Assembly: GCF_027944115.1 (NCBI RefSeq)
Contig: NZ_JAPJZI010000001.1
Location: 3,534,001 to 3,598,000 of the forward strand
Source of the DNA: Hoeflea prorocentri
GTDB taxonomy: Bacteria > Pseudomonadota > Alphaproteobacteria > Rhizobiales > Rhizobiaceae
Length of the DNA: 64,000 nt
Direction: 5' to 3'
Below the pieces are notes generated by a model, which did not search any database, had not been told where the DNA came from, and saw nothing but the letters and a program-made list of their open reading frames with translations. This document shows, in pieces, positions 1-8,124 of the stretch. The translations under genes and the position numbers were made by a program. Positions within the stretch are counted from its first letter, which is position 1, and the number at the start of each line of letters is the position of its first letter.

Positions 1-874
1 TTTCGATGCTTTCCTTGAACTCGCCGGCCTCCTGTTCTTCTGGATCGACTTCCTGCTTCTCGCGTTCGGCTTGCTGCTCTTCAGTCAGAGGCTCGCCTGG
101 TTCCTCGGCGTCGGATTGACCTTCCGCCGTCAATCTGCCGGTTTTGGCGTCACTCGCCTCCTGCTCTTCATCCTGCGACTGCTCAAGGGCTGCAAGCCCT
201 GCGCCGGCTGCTTCAAGCGCCTGCTTGATCGCATCGTTCGTTTCGGCCCGCGGAATGGTGCGCTCGACCCCGGTCTCGGTGATGTCTGAAGAGGTTTCTA
301 TGTCCACCGATTTCGACCAGAAATCCGGATCGAACGGATCGCGGTAGGCCTCCCCGCCCGAGGCGCCTGTCGCGGGTCCGGACATATTCGCACCACCGTC
401 TCCGGCAGCGCTGACATTTTTCTGCCGACCCGTCTCCAGGGCAATTTCGGAAAGGACCGAATAGGGATTTTCAAAAAAGTCCGCGTCGGAGTATTGCGAT
501 TCTTCGCCGGCGGCCGAGTCGATATCGTCGCCGCCACCGGTCATCTGGCCGGCCTTGTAGCCCGCCTCCTGACTATCGGACAGGAACTCGACTTCATCAC
601 CGACGCTTGCCTCATCCTGTTGTTTGAGGCCCCGCTCGGCCGGCTTGTTGTCCGTGAGCCTGATGGGATTGAAATAGCTGGCGACGGCCGCCTTGGTCTC
701 GTCATTGGCTGCATTGATCAGCCACATGACCAGGAAGAACGCCATCATCGCGGTCATGAAGTCGGCATAGGCGATCTTCCACGCCCCGCCATGGTGACCG
801 TGCTCACCTGATTTGCGTTTCTTGACGATGATGATCTCACCGCCGGAATGATGGGTGGATTGCGAATCCGTCAC
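1..874 (-). CDS. motB: Flagellar motor stator protein MotB, partial (C-terminus beyond window)
   Basis: MotB pairs with MotA to form the ion-conducting stator and anchors it to peptidoglycan. The N-terminus has the stretch [20 protein letters not shown], a single membrane helix preceded by the conserved proton-accepting aspartate (about Asp38). A long acidic Glu/Gln/Ser-rich linker follows and the OmpA-like peptidoglycan-binding domain lies beyond the left edge. The start is GTG at 874, and GTGA overlaps the stop of the upstream FliH-like gene, so the two are translationally coupled. In rhizobia motB is followed by motC and fliK/motD, outside this window. Identification is secure from the membrane segment and context. 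Confidence 0.93.
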   Translation of the reverse strand, partial: MTDSQSTHHSGGEIIIVKKRKSGEHGHHGGAWKIAYADFMTAMMAFFLVMWLINAANDETKAAVASYFNPIRLTDNKPAERGLKQQDEASVGDEVEFLSDSQEAGYKAGQMTGGGDDIDSAAGEESQYSDADFFENPYSVLSEIALETGRQKNVSAAGDGGANMSGPATGASGGEAYRDPFDPDFWSKSVDIETSSDITETGVERTIPRAETNDAIKQALEAAGAGLAALEQSQDEEQEASDAKTGRLTAEGQSDAEEPGEPLTEEQQAEREKQEVDPEEQEAGEFKESIE

Positions 875-1530
875 GGAAGCACCTCACGCAGACGGTCGGC
901 CCATTTCGACAGGCGCGTGCACAGTACCGCGTCGTCAATGTGGATGGTCAGATCGAATTCTTCGCTTTCAACGAACTCCATCAGCGCCGCGTCGTCGCCA
1001 AGCCGCTCCCTCAACGCCTCGAAAACCGATGCCGGACCACTGACAGTTTTGGTTGTCGCGGATTTGTCCTTCAGGCACTGCCGGATGGTTTCGGCGAGGG
1101 ATTCGACCATTTGCGTCGTCAGCGCCTGTTCAAACACCGGCGCAAGAACGCGTGTTACCTGAGCACCTATTGTCTCGACCAAATCGTTGCAAAGCGTATC
1201 ATATCGCGTGGCGAGTGCTGTTGAGAAATCCTGCTCATATCGGGTGCGCAACTCGTTGACTTCATCGCGGTGCCGGCCCCGCTCGCCTTCGAGTTCCTGC
1301 TCGTGCGTTGCAAGGAGCGCTTGCGTGGCTTCGCGTTTGCCCTGTTCAAAGGCGGCCGCCCGTTCGCCTTCGATATCAATCGCCGCGGCGGTGTGCACTG
1401 GCTGAGGCACCGTTTCGACGACAGATGATACCGGTTCCGGACGCGCGGGAAAAATGTCCGGTTCATCGGCCAATACATATGGTTCAGGCTTGCCGAAGTC
1501 TTTCAGATAGCGCTCTATCGCAACTGCCAT
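871..1530 (-). CDS. FliH-like flagellar export regulator
   Basis: A 219-residue acidic, helix-rich protein located between the flagellin genes and motB, the place where rhizobial genomes carry a FliH-like gene. FliH binds and restrains the export ATPase FliI in the cytoplasm. The middle part (about residues 50-110) is rich in Glu/Arg/Gln with coiled-coil character, and the C-terminal part resembles the FliH/YscL fold in composition. I placed the start at ATG 1530 because GGAG lies about 9 nt upstream; an ATG at 1560 is in frame but less well placed. The stop overlaps the motB GTG. The FliH assignment rests on position and overall character, not on an invariant motif. Confidence 0.7.
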   Translation of the reverse strand: MAVAIERYLKDFGKPEPYVLADEPDIFPARPEPVSSVVETVPQPVHTAAAIDIEGERAAAFEQGKREATQALLATHEQELEGERGRHRDEVNELRTRYEQDFSTALATRYDTLCNDLVETIGAQVTRVLAPVFEQALTTQMVESLAETIRQCLKDKSATTKTVSGPASVFEALRERLGDDAALMEFVESEEFDLTIHIDDAVLCTRLSKWADRLREVLP

Positions 1531-1633
1531 GCCTTTTGTCTCCGGGATCGGCCCCATCATGCGGAATCGCTAAAGCATTCTGAGATTTTCTGTCGGTGAA
1601 AGGATAGAAGCCGAAACTTGTGCGAGGGTGATG

Positions 1634-1664
1634 AAAAAGCCGGCACGCGTTGCGTACCGGCTTG
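1634..1664 (-). terminator. Rho-independent terminator after flagellin gene
   Basis: On the minus strand a stem AAGCCGGTACGC / GCGTGCCGGCTT closes a very short loop and runs into five T. It lies 56 nt after the flagellin stop at 1720 and before the FliH-like gene, so it should separate flagellin transcription from the fliH-like/motB unit. Confidence 0.8.
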
Positions 1665-1719
1665 TCCAAAAATCCTGGCCTGTGGTCACGGGTTCGGCCC
1701 GCGACCTATGGGTCAGCTC

Positions 1720-2694
1720 TTACTGCCTGAAGAGGGCGAGGATGTTCTGAGAGCTGTTGTTGGCGATCGACAGGGCCTGGATACCGAGCTGCTGCTGCGT
1801 TTGCAGTGCTTTCAGGCGTGTCGATTCCTGGTTCATATCGGCGTCCACCAGACGACCCACACCCTCGGTTATGGCATCCATCAGCGTGTTGACAAAATCA
1901 TTCTGCATGTCGACGCGCGACTTGACCGCACCAAGGCTGGATGCCGCATCCGTCAGGCTTTCAAGAATGTTGTCGGCAACGCGGAGCATGGCGCTGACTT
2001 CAGCGTCGGTTGTGGTAGCAGACAGGGCGATCTCGGTGCCGGTTGCGGCCCCCGCCGTTGTTGCGGCTGCATCAATCAGGAAGTAGTAGTCGGCCGTGCC
2101 GGTCGGCGCTGCAAGCAACGCGTCTGCGTCAATATCGCCTGTCAAAAGCCCGCGGGCGGCGCTGTCGGTATCGATCAGAACGGTCGCGCTCACATCGACA
2201 TCAAGCGTCCCGACGGAAACCTTGCCGTCCGAAGAGCGGTTGAACGAGGCGACGATCTGAGCCGTGCCGGCTCCCCCGACAGCCGTACTGTACAGCCAGT
2301 TCTCGCCGCTGAAGGACGCCGATTCAGCCGTTGAACGAAGCTGATTCTTCAACTCGGTGAGTTCGGAGTTGATTTTCACGCGGTCGACGGCCGGCTCCGT
2401 GGCGGCGACCAGCTTGGCCTTGATCTCGTCAACGACCTTGATGGCATTGTTCAGACCGGTATAGGCGACGTCGACCTTGGCGGCGCCGAGACCGATGGCA
2501 TCACTGACCGTAGACAATGCCTTGTTGTCGGAGCGCATGGTTGTCGCGATGGACCAGTAGGCCGCGTTGTCAGCAGCGTTTTCAACCCGGTACCCGGATG
2601 AAACACGCGCTTGCGTCGTCTCCATATGCATATTGATGTTACGGAGAGTTTGCAGAGCCGCCATCGCGGCGGCGTTCGTCATAATGCTCGTCAT
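1720..2694 (-). CDS. Flagellin (third of three tandem copies)
   Basis: A 324-residue short flagellin of the rhizobial type, exported and polymerised into the filament. It has the conserved N-terminal D0/D1 helices (start MTSIMTNAAAMAAL, then ARVSSGYRVENAADNAAYWS) and the C-terminal helix ending TQQQLGIQALSIANNSSQNI. The variable centre (about 140-240) is short. It is strongly similar throughout to the flagellins at 2996-3967 and 4359-5330 and ends with LALFRQ rather than LQLFR. Each copy has its own leader and terminator, so the three are separate transcription units. It probably corresponds to S. meliloti flaD or flaC; the sequence does not decide which. Confidence 0.95.
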   Translation of the reverse strand: MTSIMTNAAAMAALQTLRNINMHMETTQARVSSGYRVENAADNAAYWSIATTMRSDNKALSTVSDAIGLGAAKVDVAYTGLNNAIKVVDEIKAKLVAATEPAVDRVKINSELTELKNQLRSTAESASFSGENWLYSTAVGGAGTAQIVASFNRSSDGKVSVGTLDVDVSATVLIDTDSAARGLLTGDIDADALLAAPTGTADYYFLIDAAATTAGAATGTEIALSATTTDAEVSAMLRVADNILESLTDAASSLGAVKSRVDMQNDFVNTLMDAITEGVGRLVDADMNQESTRLKALQTQQQLGIQALSIANNSSQNILALFRQ

Positions 2695-2735
2695 CGGGAC
2701 AGTCCCTGTCGAAAACCAGAATCAGTATTGGACAT

Positions 2736-2755
2736 GCCGGATCTTCATGGCCGGC
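2736..2755 (-). promoter_or_regulatory. Conserved leader hairpin upstream of flagellin
   Basis: In the 5' leader, GCCGG and CCGGC form a 5-bp stem around a 10-nt loop, with ATGTCC following, about 41 nt before the start codon. Equivalent hairpins precede the other two flagellin genes. In Caulobacter FlbT binds the flagellin mRNA leader; a similar role here is inference. Confidence 0.5.
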
Positions 2756-2890
2756 GATGGCGATTTTCATCATGACCGCTGACACGGTTCAGAACCGGGT
2801 CAACTCACCATTCGTTAACAAAACTACTAAGAACATGGTTAACAGACTCTTAATCCCATTAGCAACCTGTTAAATCTTACACTCGCGAAC

Positions 2891-2920
2891 AAAAAACCGC
2901 GCCACAAAAGCGGCGCGGTC
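2891..2920 (-). terminator. Rho-independent terminator after flagellin gene
   Basis: Minus-strand stem GACCGCGCC / GGCGCGGTT with an 8-nt loop followed by six T, 76 nt after the stop at 2996. It lies in the 301-bp gap between two flagellin genes, which also holds the leader and presumably the promoter of the downstream copy. Confidence 0.85.
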
Positions 2921-2995
2921 CGGGTGGTTATTGGCTGTTTGAGTTCGCCAGGACTGGCGAAGCCGGCCCGATCTATCGGACCGGATATCCATCTC

Positions 2996-3967
2996 TTACC
3001 GGAAGAGCTGGAGTACGCCCTGAGAGCTGTTGTTGGCGATCGACAGGGACTGAATGCCAAGCTGCTGCTGTGTTTGCAGAGCCTTTAGCCGCGTCGATTC
3101 CTGGTTCATGTCCGCATCGACCAGACGGCCGACACCTTTGGTGATCGCATCCATCAGCGTGCTGACGAAGTCATTTTGCATATCCACGCGGGACTTGACC
3201 GCGCCAAGGCTGGAGGCCGCGTCGGTCAGGTTTTCAAGGATATTGTCGACAACACGCAGCATGGCGCCGACTTCAGCTTCGGTCGTGGTTGCCGACAGCG
3301 CGATTTCGGTACCGGTCGCAGCAGCAGCTGTCGATGCCGAGGCATCAATCAGGAAGTAGTTGGCGGCTGTACCCGTTGGCGTTGCAAGCAGAGCATCGGC
3401 ATCGACGTCAGCCGTCAACAGACCACGGCTTGCATCTGCCGTATCGATGAGGATTGTCGCCGTGACGTCAACATCGAGTGTTCCGACGGTCACCTTGCCA
3501 TCAGCTGCCCGGTTGAAGGAGGCAACGATCTGGGCCGTGGCGACACCGGCTGCATCCGTATTATAGAGCCAGTTTTCGCCGCTGAAGGAGGCTGATTCAG
3601 CCGTGGAGCGGAGCTGGTTTTTCAGCTCTGCGAGTTCAGAGTTGATCTTGGTTTTGTCGACCGACGATTCCGTGGCCGCAACCAGTTTGGCCTTGATCTC
3701 GTCGACAACCTTGATGGCGTTGTTAAGACCGGTATAGGCGACATCGACCTTGGCGGCACCGAGGCCGAGCGCATCGCCAACGGTACCGAGCGCCTTGTTG
3801 TCGGAGCGCATGGTTGTCGCGATGGACCAGTAGGCCGCATTGTCGGCGGCGGCTTGAACCCGCAAACCGGAGGAGACACGCGCCTGCGTCGTTTCCATTT
3901 CCATATTGATACTGCGCAGGGTGGCCAGGGCGCCCATCGCAGCGGTGTTCGTCATAATGCTCGTCAT
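2996..3967 (-). CDS. flaB: Flagellin (second of three tandem copies)
   Basis: A 323-residue filament subunit. The start is the ATG at 3967, giving MTSIMTNTAAMGAL; an in-frame ATG 36 nt upstream would add a non-homologous 12-residue extension, and a purine-rich AAAAGGGG site lies just before 3967. The N- and C-terminal polymerisation helices are intact (ARVSSGLRVQAAADNAAYWS; LGIQSLSIANNSSQGVLQLF). It is the middle copy of the tandem array. The symbol follows S. meliloti gene order (fliP-flaA-flaB) and is not certain as a one-to-one ortholog. Confidence 0.94.
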   Translation of the reverse strand: MTSIMTNTAAMGALATLRSINMEMETTQARVSSGLRVQAAADNAAYWSIATTMRSDNKALGTVGDALGLGAAKVDVAYTGLNNAIKVVDEIKAKLVAATESSVDKTKINSELAELKNQLRSTAESASFSGENWLYNTDAAGVATAQIVASFNRAADGKVTVGTLDVDVTATILIDTADASRGLLTADVDADALLATPTGTAANYFLIDASASTAAAATGTEIALSATTTEAEVGAMLRVVDNILENLTDAASSLGAVKSRVDMQNDFVSTLMDAITKGVGRLVDADMNQESTRLKALQTQQQLGIQSLSIANNSSQGVLQLFR

Positions 3968-4003
3968 TGTCTGCCCCTTTTGACAGTGGACTTTAAGGGA
4001 CAT

Positions 4004-4021
4004 GCCGGAGTTAAGACCGGC
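4004..4021 (-). promoter_or_regulatory. Conserved leader hairpin upstream of flaB
   Basis: GCCGG / CCGGC stem with an 8-nt loop (TCTTAACT on the transcript strand) about 36 nt before the flagellin ATG, followed by ATGTCCC and preceded by a conserved GCATGATGC. It is the second member of the three-copy leader motif. Confidence 0.5.
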
Positions 4022-4230
4022 AACGACGGTGTCGCATCATGCTCACCTGGGGTCTGCCTTCGCTAAGGCACGACCCGGTCCGTCATTCGTCACCCGTAAC
4101 AACACATCATTAAGGTTAATCAATCCTGAACACCGGGCCACTTATCTAATTTTTTTAGTTAATGATTTCTTACACTTAACTGGTTATTAACCATTCAAAC
4201 CCGCTGCTGCGCGCGCCCGCACAAACGAAT

Positions 4231-4263
4231 AAAACGCCGCAATCCCTTAAGGATGCGACGTTT
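4231..4263 (-). terminator. Second terminator-like hairpin after flaA
   Basis: On the minus strand, AAACGTCGCATCC pairs imperfectly with GGGATTGCGGCGTTTT, ending in TTTTATTC. Downstream of the 4299-4327 hairpin, it may act as a back-up terminator for flaA. The rest of the 391-bp gap holds the flaB leader. Confidence 0.6.
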
Positions 4264-4298
4264 CACCGAGCTGAATATGTCGTGGACTAAGATCAACT

Positions 4299-4327
4299 GA
4301 AACGGGTGGCCGATCCGGCCACCCGCA
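4299..4327 (-). terminator. Terminator-like hairpin after flaA
   Basis: Minus-strand stem CGGGTGGCCG / CGGCCACCCG with a short loop, followed by TTTCAGTT. The T tract is weak, but the stem is strong and lies about 30 nt after the flaA stop. Confidence 0.6.
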
Positions 4328-4358
4328 GAAAGCTCAGTCTTAATTGTGACCCATACTC

Positions 4359-5330
4359 TTAACGGAAGAGCTGGAGTACACCCTGCGAGCTGTTGTTGGC
4401 GATCGACAGGGACTGGATGCCGAGCTGCTGCTGTGTCTGCAGAGCCTTGAGCCGCGTCGATTCCTGGTTCATATCCGCATCGACCAGACGGCCAACACCC
4501 TGGCTGATGGCATCCATCAGGTTGGACACAAACTCATTCTGCATGTCGACGCGTTTCTGAATGGCACCGAGACCCGAAGCCGCATCCGTCAGGTTGCTGA
4601 TAATGTTGTCGACAACACGAAGCATGGCGTTGACCTCAGCTTCGGTGGTCGTTGCCGACAATGCGATCTCCGTACCGGTAGCGGCAGCGGCCGTCGACGA
4701 AGACGCATCGATCAGGAAGTAGTTGGCGGCTGTACCTGTCGGCGTGGCAAGCAATGCATCCGCATCAACATCAGCGGTCAGAATTCCGCGACCGGCGTTT
4801 TCGGTGTCGATCAGGATCGTGCTGCTGACGTCCACATCAAGGGTGCCGATCGAAACTTTGCCGTCCGAGGCACGGTTGAAGGAAGCCGTGATCTGAGCGG
4901 TACCGGCAGCGGCCGCATCCGTGTTCAGAAGCCAGTTGTCACCGCTGAACGAAGCCGATTCGGCCGTCGAACGGAGCTGGTTCTTCAGTTCGGTCAGTTC
5001 GGAGTTGATCTTGGTCTTGTCGACCGAAGATTCCGTTGCAGCAACCAGCTTGGCCTTGATCTCGTTCACAACGTCAATGGCGCTGTTCAGACCGGTATAG
5101 GCAACGTCGACCTTGGCAGCGCCCAGGCCGAGCGCGTCGCCGACAGTGGACAGAGCCTTGTTGTCGGAGCGCATGGTGGTCGCGATGGACCAGTAGGCAG
5201 CGTTGTCAGAAGCGTTTTCGACCCGCAGGCCGGAAGAGATACGACCTTGCGTTGCTTCCATCTCGGAATTGATCGAACGCAGGGTGGAAAGAGCCGACAT
5301 AGCGGCGGCATTTGTATTGATGCTTGTCAT
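4359..5330 (-). CDS. flaA: Flagellin (first of three tandem copies)
   Basis: A 323-residue flagellin with start MTSINTNAAAMSAL, D0/D1 motif RISSGLRVENASDNAAYWS and C-terminal SLSIANNSSQGVLQLFR. It is the copy nearest fliP, the position of flaA in S. meliloti, where flaA is the principal and indispensable filament subunit (family knowledge). Compared with its paralogs it has IQKRVDMQNEFVSNLMDAIS instead of VKSRVDMQNDFV(S/N)TLMDAI near the C-terminus. It carries its own leader hairpin and two downstream hairpins, so it is an independent transcript. Confidence 0.95.
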   Translation of the reverse strand: MTSINTNAAAMSALSTLRSINSEMEATQGRISSGLRVENASDNAAYWSIATTMRSDNKALSTVGDALGLGAAKVDVAYTGLNSAIDVVNEIKAKLVAATESSVDKTKINSELTELKNQLRSTAESASFSGDNWLLNTDAAAAGTAQITASFNRASDGKVSIGTLDVDVSSTILIDTENAGRGILTADVDADALLATPTGTAANYFLIDASSSTAAAATGTEIALSATTTEAEVNAMLRVVDNIISNLTDAASGLGAIQKRVDMQNEFVSNLMDAISQGVGRLVDADMNQESTRLKALQTQQQLGIQSLSIANNSSQGVLQLFR

Positions 5331-5372
5331 CTGGAATTGTCCCTCGGATTACCCGATACAAAAAAGGGACAT

Positions 5373-5391
5373 ACCGGACTTTACTACCGGT
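5373..5391 (-). promoter_or_regulatory. Conserved leader hairpin upstream of flaA
   Basis: ACCGG / CCGGT stem with a 9-nt loop about 42 nt before the ATG, followed by ATGTCCC. Compared with the other two leaders the outer pair is A-T instead of G-C on both sides, a compensatory change that keeps the stem. Confidence 0.55.
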
Positions 5392-5590
5392 AATGGCGGT
5401 GCGGCATCATGCCCTTGGTCGCCCGATATTCCGTCGAAGACCCTACCGTCATGCTGCGGGCACACTCGCAGCCAGCAGTTACGAAATACCTAATTCCGCC
5501 CGGCCGAGGGCGCATCAGCAGAATCAACCGACGCTCATGGTTAGCAAAGTGTAAACACAACCCTTGCCAACACAAACGGCCGGGACAGCG

Positions 5591-6328
5591 TCATATAAAG
5601 GAGCGCACCATGCTTCCCACCAGCAGATTCCAGCCATCGATCAGGACAAAGAACATGATCTTGAATGGCAGGGAGATGGCCGTCGGCGGAAGCATCATCA
5701 TGCCCATCGACATGGTGATGGTGGCGACAACGAGGTCAATCACGAGGAATGGCAAAACGACAAGGAAACCTATTTCGAAACCGCGACGGATTTCGGAGAT
5801 CATGAAGGCTGGAATAAGGACACGCAGATCCACCTTGTCTCCCGTTGAAACCGGCTGGCCGCGTTCTGCCGCCAGATCGACAAAGAGATTGAGATCCTTG
5901 TCGCGCGTATTTGCCAGCATGAAGTCGCGGAACGGATCACCAATGCGCTCAAACGCCTCGGCCTCATCGATCTGGTTTTCGATCAGCGGCTGGATGCCGC
6001 TTTCCCAGGCGCGATCAAATGTCGGCGCCATAACATAGAATGTCATGAACAGTGCAAGGCTGATCAATATCAGGTTGGCCGGCGTCGTTTGCAGCCCCAT
6101 CCCGGTGCGCAGAATTGCAAAGGCGATGACAAAGCGCGGGAAGCTCGTCACCATGATGAGGATGCCCGGCGCAACCGACAGCACGGTCAGCAAGCCGAAT
6201 GTGCGGATGATCCAGCTCGCGACCGAACCGTCTACGGGCTGGGTGAGCACTCCGGGATCGAGGGTCTGGGCCTCGGCCACCGCAACCAATGCCATCATGG
6301 CAAGCGTTGCAAGTAAGAATCGTATCAT
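5591..6328 (-). CDS. fliP: Flagellar type III export protein FliP
   Basis: A 245-residue integral membrane component of the flagellar export gate (FliP/FliQ/FliR with FlhA/FlhB). It begins with a cleavable-type signal sequence (MIRFLLATLAMMALVAVAEA) and has the family signature VTSFPRFVIAFAILRTGMGL plus the C-terminal PPTAISLPFKIMFFVLIDGW. The length is normal for FliP. It overlaps fliL by 4 nt (ATGA) and closes the flgB-fliP operon; a 260-bp gap separates it from flaA. Confidence 0.97.
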   Translation of the reverse strand: MIRFLLATLAMMALVAVAEAQTLDPGVLTQPVDGSVASWIIRTFGLLTVLSVAPGILIMVTSFPRFVIAFAILRTGMGLQTTPANLILISLALFMTFYVMAPTFDRAWESGIQPLIENQIDEAEAFERIGDPFRDFMLANTRDKDLNLFVDLAAERGQPVSTGDKVDLRVLIPAFMISEIRRGFEIGFLVVLPFLVIDLVVATITMSMGMMMLPPTAISLPFKIMFFVLIDGWNLLVGSMVRSFI

Positions 6329-6852
6329 TCGATCAAGAAGGTCCTGAAGAGTACGTTGGAAACCTGGCCGTCGGAACGTATGGCGGCCCGTTCGGATAGG
6401 TCGTCACGCAAATGCTGGAAGCCGCGCGGTCCTTCAATCTGCTGAAGAGAGACCGTACGCATATAGGCCATGACGTCCTGGTGGATTGTTTCCGCCAGCG
6501 CCGGATCCGGGGCGGCGTCAAAGACAAGCGCGACCTCGACCCGCACCCAACTGTCTGACGGGTAGGAAAGGTTTGTGGTTATCGGAGCCAGCGTCAGCGT
6601 CTGCGGCGTCATCGGGACGGCCTCTGCACCCTCGCCATCCTTGCCGTCGCCATTGTCCCCGTTTTCTTTCGCAGCCATGGCCTCAAGCGGCGATACCGGG
6701 TCAGCCTCAGCCTGTATGTCGGTCGCCATCTGGTTGCCAACCATCGAACCGACGAGCCAGCCGCCACCGCCGGCGACCCCGGTCAGGACAAGCAGCGCCA
6801 CAATCGTCATGACTAGGGAGCCGCCCTTCTTCTTTTCTTCAGGTGTCGTCAT
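6325..6852 (-). CDS. fliL: Flagellar basal body-associated protein FliL
   Basis: A 175-residue single-pass inner membrane protein that sits around the stator at the base of the flagellum. A cytoplasmic TTPEEKKKGG start is followed by a membrane helix (about residues 13-33, MTIVALLVLTGVAGGGGWLV) and a periplasmic FliL domain with APITTNLSYPSDSWVRVEVA and a C-terminal RTFLIE. It lies 19 nt after flgH and overlaps fliP. Confidence 0.93.
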   Translation of the reverse strand: MTTPEEKKKGGSLVMTIVALLVLTGVAGGGGWLVGSMVGNQMATDIQAEADPVSPLEAMAAKENGDNGDGKDGEGAEAVPMTPQTLTLAPITTNLSYPSDSWVRVEVALVFDAAPDPALAETIHQDVMAYMRTVSLQQIEGPRGFQHLRDDLSERAAIRSDGQVSNVLFRTFLIE

Positions 6853-6871
6853 GTCACCTTGTGTCCCGCTT

Positions 6872-7582
6872 CTAGATTGGTGAGTATATATCCACGATCT
6901 GCTGCCCGACCGGCGGCTGCTGCACTTCCATCAACCGACCCCGGCCGCCATAGGAAACCCTGGCCTCGGCGATCTTCTCATAGGCAATGGTGTTTCTTGC
7001 GTCGACGTCCCGCGGACGGACGATGCCGGCAATATTCAGGATCCGCATTTCATAATTGACGCGCACCTCCTGCGAGCCGCTTATGACCAGATTGCCGTTG
7101 TCCAGCACCCCTGTGACAACAGCCGCGACCCGCAATTCCAGCCTTTCAGAGCGGGCCGTCTTGCCCTTGCCTGCCGTGTTCGTGTTGGAGCCGAAATTCA
7201 GACCGAACTGACCTTGCGAGCCGGCACCGTTCACACTGTAATTGCCGCCTGCGTTGATGCCGCTTGAGTTGGTCCTGTTACGGTCGGTCGCATTGTCAAA
7301 CGTCGCCCTGTCATTGACGGCAATATTGACTGTGAGGATATCGCCGACCGTCATGGCACGCGGATCCTTGAACAAAGCGCTTTGTGCGTCGGTCCAAAGC
7401 GAGTAGCCGGCACCGGGCTTGCGCGGCGGTTTGGGATAAAGCGCCATCTGAGGCGTTTCACCGTAGCGCAAGCCACTGCCGACAGGGCTCATTGACGGTG
7501 CCCGCCCGATGTCTTTCATGACGGACGAACTGCAACCAGCCATCAGGAAACACAATGCGACGGGAAAGAGAAAACGCATCAT
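6872..7582 (-). CDS. flgH: Flagellar L-ring protein FlgH (lipoprotein)
   Basis: A 236-residue precursor of the outer-membrane ring that lets the rod pass through the outer membrane. The signal peptide ends in a lipobox LMAGC (Cys about residue 16), so it should be lipidated. Family features include SLWTDAQSALFKDPRAMTVGDILTV, the Gly/Asn-rich centre, and RPRDVDARNTIAYEKIAEARVSYGG near the C-terminus. It starts within the stop of motE (ATGA). Confidence 0.96.
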   Translation of the reverse strand: MMRFLFPVALCFLMAGCSSSVMKDIGRAPSMSPVGSGLRYGETPQMALYPKPPRKPGAGYSLWTDAQSALFKDPRAMTVGDILTVNIAVNDRATFDNATDRNRTNSSGINAGGNYSVNGAGSQGQFGLNFGSNTNTAGKGKTARSERLELRVAAVVTGVLDNGNLVISGSQEVRVNYEMRILNIAGIVRPRDVDARNTIAYEKIAEARVSYGGRGRLMEVQQPPVGQQIVDIYSPI

Positions 7583-8124
7583 GAGGGTTGTTCCGGGAGG
7601 TTGGTATCAGCGGCACTTGCGATGATACTGGTTAGGTTGGCCGCGGTCTCGGCATCCATTTCATTGAGAATCTGACTTGCCAGGCGCGGCCTCAGCTTCA
7701 TGACAATCGCAGCTGCGATATTGATATCCACCAGTTCCAGCTTCTCAGCCGCCGAGTCGGCGCGCATGTTCTTGTAGATTTCAACAAGACCGCCTTCTGC
7801 CTTGATCAGAAAATCATTCCGCAGCTTCAGCCAGTGCTCATATTCGGCACGGCGCTTTTCCAGAACCGCGATCCGGTCCTCGATGTCGGCCTGCAGCGCT
7901 TCGAGTTCCTTTTTCTGAAGCACATAGCGCTGGTCCCGGGCCGCATCGGCGATATTTGTGCAGAACGCCCTGATCTCGTCGGATATCTCCGTCGGCACCG
8001 CCTCGGTTTGAGGGCTCTGGGCCAGCGCGTGCGACAGCGGAAGCCCCCAAAGACCAACCGCGGTCGAGAGCGCAAGCACCGTGGCCGCGCATTTTCTGGT
8101 AAGTGTCATTACGCCTTTGCTCAT
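7579..8124 (-). CDS. motE: MotE family periplasmic protein
   Basis: A 181-residue exported protein with a signal peptide (about residues 10-36, ending HALA-Q), a coiled-coil middle (about 65-115, ALQADIEDRIAVLEKRRAEY) and a C-terminal MgtE-N-like helical region (AAIVMKLRPRLASQILNEMD). In S. meliloti the gene between flgI and flgH encodes MotE, a chaperone for the periplasmic motility protein MotC. Position and domain pattern match. It overlaps flgI upstream and flgH downstream by 4 nt each. Confidence 0.85.
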   Translation of the reverse strand: MSKGVMTLTRKCAATVLALSTAVGLWGLPLSHALAQSPQTEAVPTEISDEIRAFCTNIADAARDQRYVLQKKELEALQADIEDRIAVLEKRRAEYEHWLKLRNDFLIKAEGGLVEIYKNMRADSAAEKLELVDINIAAAIVMKLRPRLASQILNEMDAETAANLTSIIASAADTNLPEQPS

